This document shows positions 57,724-64,000 of a stretch of DNA of 64,000 bases, piece by piece (position 1 is the stretch's first letter; each line of letters starts with the position of its first letter). The position numbers were made by a program, and so were the translations under genes. The DNA is taken from contig NZ_LT629779.1 of NCBI RefSeq assembly GCF_900105535.1, positions 62,001-126,000 on the forward strand, read 5' to 3'. This DNA comes from Pseudarthrobacter equi. GTDB lineage: Bacteria; Actinomycetota; Actinomycetes; Actinomycetales; Micrococcaceae. The notes under the pieces were generated by a model, which saw nothing but the letters and a program-made list of their open reading frames with translations, made no database searches and was not told the DNA's origin.

Positions 57724-59724
57724 ATGACCTCCGCCACGCACAGCCCGTCAACTGACGCACCGGCTGAAGAAACGCCCGTCCCCGCCGGCAAGATCGGTTC
57801 CGGCGTCACCGCGGATGAAGCCCGTGCCGTGGCCGAGGCCGCCCGGGAGACCGGATGGGACCGGCCCAGCTTCGCCAAGGGCCTCTACCTGGGCAACTTC
57901 GACCTCAGCCTGGTCCACCCGTGGCCCACGCCCGATCCTGCGGACGTGGTGCGGGGTGAAGCGTTCATGGCCAGGCTCACCGCGTATGCCCGGACCATGG
58001 ACGGCCGGGTGATTGAGCGTGCTTCGCAGATTCCGGACGAGTACATCCGCGGCTTGGCGGACCTGGGCGTCTTCGGCATGAAGATCCCCGAGGAGTACGG
58101 CGGGCTGGGCCTCTCACTGGTGTACTACGGCCGTGCCCTTGCGCTGCTGGGCAGCGTCCACCCGAGCCTCGGCGCGCTCCTTTCGGCGCACCAGTCCATT
58201 GGCGTGCCCGAGCCGGTCAAGGTGTTCGGCTCCCCGGAACAGAAAAAGGAGTACCTGCCGCGCTGCGCGGCCGGCGCCATCACCGCGTTCCTCCTCACCG
58301 AACCGGATGTGGGCAGCGACCCCGCCAGGCTGGGCAGCACCGCCACACCCACGGAGGACGGCGAGGCCTACCTTTTGGACGGCGTAAAGCTATGGACCAC
58401 CAACGGGGTGATCGCGGAACTGGTGGTGGTGATGGCTGTGGTCCCGGTGCACACGGACGCCGACGGCACCCCGCATAAGGGCGGGATCAGCGCGTTCGTG
58501 GTGGAGATGGACTCCCCCGGGATCACGGTGGAGAACCGGAACGCCTTCATGGGCCTGCGCGGGATCGAAAACGGCGTCACCCGCTTTCACCAGGTCCGGG
58601 TGCCCGCGGCCAACCGGCTGGGCCGCGAGGGGCAGGGCCTGAAGATTGCCCTGACCACCCTTAACACCGGGCGGCTGGCCCTGCCTGCGCTGTGCGTCGC
58701 GTCCGGGCGCTGGAGCCTGAAGATCGCCCGCGAATGGTCCAACGCCCGCACCCAGTGGGGCCGGCCCGTGGGCGAGCACGAAGCGGTGGGAAAGAAGATC
58801 GCCTTCATCGCGGCCTCCGCCTTCGCACTGGATGCCGTGTTCGAGCTCGCCGCCGAGCTTGCGGACGCGGGCCAGAAGGACGTGCGGATCGAGGCCGCCC
58901 TGGCCAAGCTGTGGGCCACGGAAATCAGCTGCCGGATCGCTGACGAGCTGGTCCAGATCCGTGGCGGGCGCGGGTTCGAGACCGCGGAGTCCCTGGCCGC
59001 ACGCGGGGAGCGTGCAGTGCCCGCCGAGCAGCAGCTGCGGGACCTGCGGATCAACAGGATCTTCGAAGGGTCCTCGGAGATCATGCGCCTGCTGATCGCG
59101 CGTGAAGCCGTTGACGCGCACCTGGCTGCCGCGGGGGACCTGGCCTCAATGGATGCGAGCCTGTCCGACAAAGCCCGGGCCGCCGTCGGCGCCTCCGGCT
59201 TCTACGCCAAATGGCTGCCCAAGCTGGTGGCCGGCGCGGGGATGGACCCGCGCTCCTACAGCGAGTTCGGCCGGCTGGCCCGGCAGCTGCGGTTCGTGGA
59301 ACGCTCCTCCCGGCGCCTGGCCCGCCAGACCTTCTATGCCATGGGCAGGTGGCAGGCGAAGCTCGAGCGCAAACAGGCCTTCCTGGGCCGCGTGGTGGAC
59401 ATCGGTGCCGAACTGTTCGCCATGACCGCGTGCTGCTCGCGTGCGGAGATGCTGCTGCGCACAGATCCCGGGCGGGCGGCGAGCGCCTACGAACTCGCCG
59501 AAGCCTACTGCGAGCAGGCGCGGGTGCGCGTGGACGAATACTTCGACCAGCTCTGGCGGAATACGGACGACGGCGACCACCGCCTCACGCGCAAGGTCCT
59601 CGCCGGGGATTACGCCTGGCTGGAGGAAGGGGTCCTGGACCAGTCCGAGGGCACCGGGCCGTGGATTGCCGACGCCTCCCACGGGCCCTCGGCGAAGGAG
59701 GATCTGCACCGCAGATACCGGTAG
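57724..59724 (+). CDS. Acyl-CoA dehydrogenase with C-terminal extension
   Basis: A 666-residue acyl-CoA dehydrogenase. The N-terminal helical part (DEYIRGLADLGVFGMKIPEEYGGLGLSLVYYGRAL), FAD-binding FLLTEPDVGSD, GVKLWTTNGV and GLRGIENGVTRF are typical. The catalytic base is in RIFEGSSEIMRLL. After residue 470 there is a long helical extension as in the FadE-type enzymes of about 600 to 700 residues in actinobacteria. It removes two hydrogens from an acyl-CoA in beta-oxidation; the chain length is unknown. AAGGAG lies 7 nt before the ATG. No other beta-oxidation gene is adjacent. Confidence 0.92.
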   Translation: MTSATHSPSTDAPAEETPVPAGKIGSGVTADEARAVAEAARETGWDRPSFAKGLYLGNFDLSLVHPWPTPDPADVVRGEAFMARLTAYARTMDGRVIERASQIPDEYIRGLADLGVFGMKIPEEYGGLGLSLVYYGRALALLGSVHPSLGALLSAHQSIGVPEPVKVFGSPEQKKEYLPRCAAGAITAFLLTEPDVGSDPARLGSTATPTEDGEAYLLDGVKLWTTNGVIAELVVVMAVVPVHTDADGTPHKGGISAFVVEMDSPGITVENRNAFMGLRGIENGVTRFHQVRVPAANRLGREGQGLKIALTTLNTGRLALPALCVASGRWSLKIAREWSNARTQWGRPVGEHEAVGKKIAFIAASAFALDAVFELAAELADAGQKDVRIEAALAKLWATEISCRIADELVQIRGGRGFETAESLAARGERAVPAEQQLRDLRINRIFEGSSEIMRLLIAREAVDAHLAAAGDLASMDASLSDKARAAVGASGFYAKWLPKLVAGAGMDPRSYSEFGRLARQLRFVERSSRRLARQTFYAMGRWQAKLERKQAFLGRVVDIGAELFAMTACCSRAEMLLRTDPGRAASAYELAEAYCEQARVRVDEYFDQLWRNTDDGDHRLTRKVLAGDYAWLEEGVLDQSEGTGPWIADASHGPSAKEDLHRRYR

Positions 59725-59788
59725 AACCGCAGGTCACGGAATCGTAAGCATCCTTGCTATCGGGGTGGGGCGGTGGTTGAGTGGATCC

Positions 59789-60709
59789 ATGAGCAGCTCA
59801 ACGGACCCAGAGAACCTCCCTCCCCGGCGAGCGCGGCAGGACGGGCGCAGTGAAAACGGCCGTGCCGGTGACGCGGACAGCCAGGCAACCCGCTCCATCG
59901 ACCGGACCCCGGCTGACAATGCAACGCGTCCCATCGACCGGACGTCCGCCGGCGATGCCACGCGTTCGTACTCCGAGGCGCCGGCCGCATCCGCCGAACG
60001 TGACTACCCCCAGGAGGTCTACGCCGAACGGGCCGACGCCCAGCGGGATTATGCGGACCGCAGCGGATCCGCGGGGGCGACGCGGACCGCAGCTGTCCCG
60101 GCCGCGGCCGTGAACCCTAACCTGACCGACCGCGAAACCGCGATCGCCCGGGAGAAGGAGCAGTTCGGCGGCATCAAGGTGGGTTCCGCCTTCTTTGGCT
60201 GGTTGACCGCAACCGGCATGGCCGTCCTGCTCACCGCCCTGGTGGCCGCAGCCGGCACCGCCGTGGGGCTGGCCAACAACACGGATGTCAACGAGGCTGT
60301 GAACCAGGCCGCCCAGAACAGCGGAACCGTGGGCCTGGTGGGCATCATTGTGCTGCTGGTGATCCTGTTCGTTTCCTATTACTCCGGCGGCTACGTGGCC
60401 GGCCGGATGGCACGCTTCAACGGCGCCAAGCAGGGCCTCATGGTGTGGGTCTGGGCGTTGATCGCCGCCATCGTCATCGCCGTGCTGGGCCTGGTGGCCG
60501 GACAGCAGTTCAACGTGCTGGCCAACCTCAACAGCTTCCCGCGGATCCCCATCAACGAGGGTGAGCTCACCACCACCAGCATCATCGCCGCCGTGGTGGT
60601 GGCCGTGGTTGCGCTGGTGGGCGCCGTACTGGGCGGGCTGGCCGGGATGCACTTCCACCGGAAGGTTGACCGGGCAGGATTCACACCGGACAACGACTAC
60701 GACGAGTAG
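59789..60709 (+). CDS. Membrane protein with disordered N-terminus
   Basis: A 306-residue protein. Residues 1 to about 120 are hydrophilic and repetitive (TRSIDRTPADNATRPIDRTSAGDATRSY), followed by four or so membrane helices (FFGWLTATGMAVLLTALVAAAGTAVGL, VGLVGIIVLLVILFVSYYSGGYVAGRM, MVWVWALIAAIVIAVLGLVAG, IIAAVVVAVVALVGAVLGGLAGMHF), reminiscent of TIGR04086/YrzE-like envelope proteins. The function is unknown. The stop abuts the convergent YchJ stop without a gap. Confidence 0.8.
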   Translation: MSSSTDPENLPPRRARQDGRSENGRAGDADSQATRSIDRTPADNATRPIDRTSAGDATRSYSEAPAASAERDYPQEVYAERADAQRDYADRSGSAGATRTAAVPAAAVNPNLTDRETAIAREKEQFGGIKVGSAFFGWLTATGMAVLLTALVAAAGTAVGLANNTDVNEAVNQAAQNSGTVGLVGIIVLLVILFVSYYSGGYVAGRMARFNGAKQGLMVWVWALIAAIVIAVLGLVAGQQFNVLANLNSFPRIPINEGELTTTSIIAAVVVAVVALVGAVLGGLAGMHFHRKVDRAGFTPDNDYDE

Positions 60710-61108
60710 TCAGTCCAGGATGTCCCCATCCACGTAAAACCACCGGCCGTCCGAACGGACGAACCTGCTTGCCTCGTGCAGCACGCCCCGCTCTCCGGTG
60801 TGCCGGTAGTGGGCCTTGAACTCCACCGTCCCCGCGGTGTCGAAAGGCCCACCACCGCTGGTGGCGGCGATGTCCAGCCGCCGCCACTGCATTTCCGGGT
60901 CCAGCTGCAGGTTCCCCGGGGCCGTGTCCGGGTGCCACGTCCTGAGCAGGTAGTCCCGGTCCAGGAGCACGAAAGCCGTGTACCGGGAGCGCATCAGCTG
61001 CTCCGCGGTGGCTGCTTCGGCCCCGCCCGAATGGAACCGGCCGCAGCAGGAGGCGTACTGATCCCCGGACAGGCACGGGCAACGGTCCTGTGCTCCGATT
61101 TTTGTCAT
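60710..61108 (-). CDS. YchJ-family SEC-C motif protein
   Basis: A 132-residue YchJ/UPF0225 protein. The N-terminal zinc motif is CPCLSGDQYASCCG (SEC-C) and the rest is the NTF2-like domain ending HEASRFVRSDGRWFYVDGD. Members are small proteins of unknown function. The ATG at 61108 has no clear ribosome-binding site. I see no gene in 61109-61272. Confidence 0.93.
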   Translation of the reverse strand: MTKIGAQDRCPCLSGDQYASCCGRFHSGGAEAATAEQLMRSRYTAFVLLDRDYLLRTWHPDTAPGNLQLDPEMQWRRLDIAATSGGGPFDTAGTVEFKAHYRHTGERGVLHEASRFVRSDGRWFYVDGDILD

Positions 61109-61272
61109 ACCGGGATGCTGTCATATCCGGTAACGGCTTTGCTACAACCCCGCGGACGGCCGCCGCGCCGGGGGCAATGCGGCGCAAAAATCCGTAAGGT
61201 GGATACGAAGCTGCTGCCGTGCGTGGGGGCGCCGCCGCGGGCCCAGCTGAAGGCAGAGAGGAGAGATGACAC

Positions 61273-62019
61273 GTGGAAAATCCGGACACGCTCGTCCTCA
61301 ACCTAACCTTTTTGGGCACGGTGGGCGTCGCCTTCCTGATCTTCTTCATCCTCTTCCTCCTGGGCGTCATCACCCTGCTCCTCGCGGGTGTGGGCCGGCT
61401 GGCCGCCGTCGTCATGATGCGGCTGTTCGGCAAGGGCAAACGGAAGGATGGGATGCCCCTGGTCCAGCTGTACGGCACCCGCCTTGGCGAGCCCGGGTCC
61501 GGGTCCGGCAAGGGCGCTCCGGCAGGATCCGCGCCAGCGCCGCGCGGCTTGCCTGCGGCACTCAAGCCGGCGCGCATAAAGTCCGCTTTCGCGAAGTCCG
61601 GCTTGGCGAAATCGGCCCTGGGCACCGCCGTCGCCCGTAAATCCGGAACCCGCCGCGAGCAACCCGTCCTGGCCGAGGACTGGGCCTCCGCGGTGGCCGA
61701 AGCCGACGCCCGCGCTTCGGCCCGGGAGCGCGCCGCGAACCCCGAAATCAAGCTCTCCGTGCGGGACCTCCCGGATCCAGCCGTTCCCGCGGAGAAGGTG
61801 GAGTCCGTGGCACCGCTCGTGGAATCAGCACTGCACAACCACCGGCCCGTCCGCGAAGTCCCGCATTCCTTCACGAAGCCACAGGCTCCGCAGGTGCTGC
61901 CGCCGCTGGACACCGGATCGCTGGTGTCCCTTTCCGCCCAGCAGGTACTCAAGCACGGCCAGGAGCAGAAGCGGACGGAATCCGACGCTGCACGGAACGG
62001 CGGACGGCCCTTACCCTGA
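61273..62019 (+). CDS. Single-span membrane protein with Lys/Ala-rich tail
   Basis: A 248-residue protein from GTG 61273, preceded by GAGAGGAGAG. One strong membrane segment (FLGTVGVAFLIFFILFLLGVITLLLAGVGRLAAVVMM) is followed by a long cytoplasmic part with imperfect repeats (SAFAKSGLAKSALG). I do not recognise the family. Confidence 0.7.
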   Translation: MENPDTLVLNLTFLGTVGVAFLIFFILFLLGVITLLLAGVGRLAAVVMMRLFGKGKRKDGMPLVQLYGTRLGEPGSGSGKGAPAGSAPAPRGLPAALKPARIKSAFAKSGLAKSALGTAVARKSGTRREQPVLAEDWASAVAEADARASARERAANPEIKLSVRDLPDPAVPAEKVESVAPLVESALHNHRPVREVPHSFTKPQAPQVLPPLDTGSLVSLSAQQVLKHGQEQKRTESDAARNGGRPLP

Positions 62020-62033
62020 GCAACCATCTCCGC

Positions 62034-62046
62034 TAGCGTGAAGCCC
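62034..62046 (+). promoter_or_regulatory. Leaderless-type promoter -10
   Basis: TAGCGT (62034-62039) lies 7 nt before ATG 62047. The in-frame GTG at 62038 lies inside this element, which argues for ATG 62047 as the start. Confidence 0.4.
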
Positions 62047-63051
62047 ATGGAATTCAGATACCTCGGAAACAGCGGTTTCAAAGTCTCGGAAATCACATTC
62101 GGCAACTGGTTGACGCACGGCTCCCAGGTGGAGAATGACGTCGCCTCGCAGTGCGTGCGCGCCGCCCTCGACGCCGGCATCAGCACCTTCGACACTGCCG
62201 ACGTCTATGCCAACACCGCGGCGGAGACGGTCCTGGGCGAGGCCCTGAAGGGCGAGCGCCGCGAATCGCTGGAGATCTTCACGAAGGTCTTCGGCCCCAC
62301 CGGCCCCAAGGGCAAGAACGATCTTGGCCTGTCCCGCAAACACATCATGGATTCCGTCAACGGCTCGCTGCGCCGGCTGCAGACGGACTACATAGACCTC
62401 TACCAGGCCCACCGGTACGACTTCGAAACGCCGCTCGAGGAGACCATGCAGGCGTTCGCGGACATCGTCCGCCAGGGCAAGGCTCTCTACATTGGCGTCA
62501 GCGAGTGGACCGCGGACCAGCTCCGGGAGGGGCACAAGCTGTCCCGGGAACTGGGCTTCCAGCTGATCTCCAACCAGCCGCAGTACTCCATGCTCTGGCG
62601 CGTCATCGAAGCCGAGGTGGTACCGGCGTCGGAGGAACTGGGCGTGTCCCAGATCGTCTGGTCACCCATGGCGCAGGGTGTCCTGAGCGGCAAGTACCTG
62701 CCCGGCCAGCCCGCACCCGAAGGCAGCCGCGCCACCGACGAAAAGGGCGGCGCCAAGATGATCTCGCGGTGGATGCGCGACGACGTCCTGCAGGGTGTGC
62801 AGGACCTCAAGCCAATCGCGGAGGAGGCAGGCCTGTCCATGCCGCAGCTGGCTGTGGCCTGGGTGCTGCAGAACCCCAACGTGGCTTCCGCCATCGTAGG
62901 CGCCTCACGCCCGGAGCAGATCGCCGACAGTGTGGCTGCCGCAGGAGTGAAGCTGGAGCCGGACGTACTGAAGAAGATCGACGACGCAATCGGTGCCCTC
63001 GCCGAACGCGATCCCGCGCAGACCAAGTCGCCCGCCACGCGGGAAGCCTAG
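62047..63051 (+). CDS. Aldo/keto reductase
   Basis: A 334-residue enzyme of the YghZ/Kv-beta-like AKR branch. MEFRYLGNSGFKVSEITFG opens the barrel; the catalytic residues are in FDTADVYANTAAE (Asp and Tyr), IFTKVFG (Lys) and YIDLYQAHRYD (His). The NADPH site is in the SAIVGASRPEQIADSV region. It would reduce an aldehyde or ketone with NADPH; the substrate is unknown. The next gene starts 4 bp after its stop. Confidence 0.94.
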   Translation: MEFRYLGNSGFKVSEITFGNWLTHGSQVENDVASQCVRAALDAGISTFDTADVYANTAAETVLGEALKGERRESLEIFTKVFGPTGPKGKNDLGLSRKHIMDSVNGSLRRLQTDYIDLYQAHRYDFETPLEETMQAFADIVRQGKALYIGVSEWTADQLREGHKLSRELGFQLISNQPQYSMLWRVIEAEVVPASEELGVSQIVWSPMAQGVLSGKYLPGQPAPEGSRATDEKGGAKMISRWMRDDVLQGVQDLKPIAEEAGLSMPQLAVAWVLQNPNVASAIVGASRPEQIADSVAAAGVKLEPDVLKKIDDAIGALAERDPAQTKSPATREA

Positions 63052-63055
63052 GCGA

Positions 63056-63910
63056 ATGGCGGCGGACCTGCCGGACCTTGCGGTCACCGGCTCTACCGGC
63101 GGGCTGGGCGGCATGGTGGCCAGGGAACTGGCAGGCGCCGGCTTCGCCCAGCGCCTGCTGGTGCGGGACCCGTCCCGCGCGCCTGAGCTGGAGCAGGCCG
63201 CCACCGCCGTGTGCAGCTACGGGGACGCGGAGGCCGCCCGGACTGCCCTTGAGGGGGTCCGGGTGCTGTTCATGGTGTCCGCCGCCGAGGCGGAGGACCG
63301 GCTGCAGCAGCACTTTGCGTTCGTGGATGCCGCGGCCGGCGCCGGGGTGCAGCACGTGGTGTACACGTCCTTTTACGGGGCGGCCCCGGATGCCACGTTC
63401 ACGCTGGCCCGGGACCATTACGCCACCGAAGAACGGATCCGGGCCTCCGGGATGGATTACACGTTCCTGCGGGACAACTTCTACCTGGACTTCCTGCCCC
63501 TGATGACCGATGACCAGGGGGTCATCAAGGGACCGGCCGGTGACGGCGTGTTTTCCGGGGTGGCCCGGGAGGACATTGCGCGCAGTGCAGTTGCGGTGCT
63601 GAGGGACCCCGCCATCCACAAGGGCAAGACCTATCAGCTCACCGGCCCCGAAGAGCTCTCCATGGCCCGGGCTGCGGAAATCATCAGCGAAGGTACCGGC
63701 AGGGACGTCACCTACCAGGCGGAGACGCTGGAGGAAGCCTACGCGTCGCGGGCACCCTATAACGCACCAAAGTGGCAGGTGGATGCCTGGGTCAGCACCT
63801 ACACCGCCATGGCGGCAGGCGAGATGGCGGGCATTTCACTCGACGTGCATGGGCTGACGGGCCAGGACCCCATCAGCCTCGCGGAGTTCCTGACCCGGCC
63901 CGTGCTGTAG
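63056..63910 (+). CDS. NmrA-like NAD(P)-binding protein
   Basis: A 284-residue atypical short-chain dehydrogenase of the NmrA/QOR2 type. The N-terminal Rossmann motif is VTGSTGGLGGMVARELAGAGF, followed by LVRDPSRA and VLFMVSAAE; YTSFYGAA is the central block. The active-site Tyr/Lys pair is missing, as in many members. Similar proteins act as NADPH:quinone reductases or redox sensors. The ATG is 4 bp after the aldo/keto reductase stop, so the two may be co-transcribed. Confidence 0.88.
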   Translation: MAADLPDLAVTGSTGGLGGMVARELAGAGFAQRLLVRDPSRAPELEQAATAVCSYGDAEAARTALEGVRVLFMVSAAEAEDRLQQHFAFVDAAAGAGVQHVVYTSFYGAAPDATFTLARDHYATEERIRASGMDYTFLRDNFYLDFLPLMTDDQGVIKGPAGDGVFSGVAREDIARSAVAVLRDPAIHKGKTYQLTGPEELSMARAAEIISEGTGRDVTYQAETLEEAYASRAPYNAPKWQVDAWVSTYTAMAAGEMAGISLDVHGLTGQDPISLAEFLTRPVL

Positions 63911-64000
63911 CTTTTCTTGCGTCTTTAGGGCGTTGACGGGCGCGCGGGGCGGGCGTAAACCAGAGGCAAGGAACCACCGCCCCGCCATCCGCCCCACAGA
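63911..64000. other. Non-coding end of the window
   Basis: No gene is visible. It includes TTTCTTGCGTCTTT at 63913-63926 followed by GTTGACGGGCG at 63932, elements also found at 8664-8677 and 8697-8707, upstream of the FAD/NAD(P)-binding gene. It probably precedes a plus-strand gene outside the window. Confidence 0.4.

Overview
The window is a high-GC, gene-dense chromosome segment. The two complete rRNA operons, the ribosomal-protein sequences and the gene set (iron-siderophore operon with an IdeR/DtxR-type box, leaderless promoters, CopD/CtaG fusion) fit a soil actinobacterium of the family Micrococcaceae, most likely Arthrobacter or Pseudarthrobacter. This assignment is inferred from sequence character; no database search was possible.

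Layout. 1-876: 3' end of a glutathione-independent formaldehyde dehydrogenase. 1110-8496 (minus): a compact seven-gene operon with an amino-acid-type ABC transporter, three luciferase-like flavin monooxygenases and a DUF1684 protein. Divergent from it, 8821-11333 (plus) holds an FAD/NAD(P)-binding protein and a GNAT acetyltransferase. The set resembles thioether amino-acid (organosulfur) uptake and oxidation operons. 11382-15279: a HerA-like ATPase, an exported protein and a DUF559 protein. 15503-19704 (minus): thioredoxin/NHL protein and CopD-CtaG membrane protein, followed by HU at 19822-20109.

20368-38139: a ribosomal region. Two rRNA operons (5S-23S-16S as read on plus; transcribed on minus) lie in tandem about 10.45 kb apart and flank a LacI regulator and a GH2 beta-galactosidase. 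Upstream of the second operon lies rpmB-rpmG-rpsN; rpmG is only 55 codons. Downstream of both rRNA terminators are arrays of a 32-bp-period repeat, and a third small array lies at 44028-44113.

38479-41373: a flavin-based membrane electron-transfer module (ferric-reductase-like protein, FMN-binding protein, ApbE). 41383-43970: two similar GDSL hydrolases around a MarR regulator and a YciI protein. 44114-49303 (minus): iron-siderophore import operon (binding protein, two permeases, ATPase, siderophore-interacting reductase) behind an IdeR-like box at 49331-49349. 49671-50963: FusB/FBP-type protein and a lipoprotein.

51165-57095 (minus): a three-gene SMC-like complex, JetA/MksF (DUF3375), JetB/MksE (DUF4194) and JetC/MksB ATPase, with no JetD/MksG nuclease gene next to it. 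It is either a nuclease-less MksBEF-type condensin or an incomplete Wadjet defence locus, and it is the most notable system in the window. 57360-63910: small membrane proteins, a large acyl-CoA dehydrogenase, YchJ, an aldo/keto reductase and an NmrA-like NAD(P)-binding protein.
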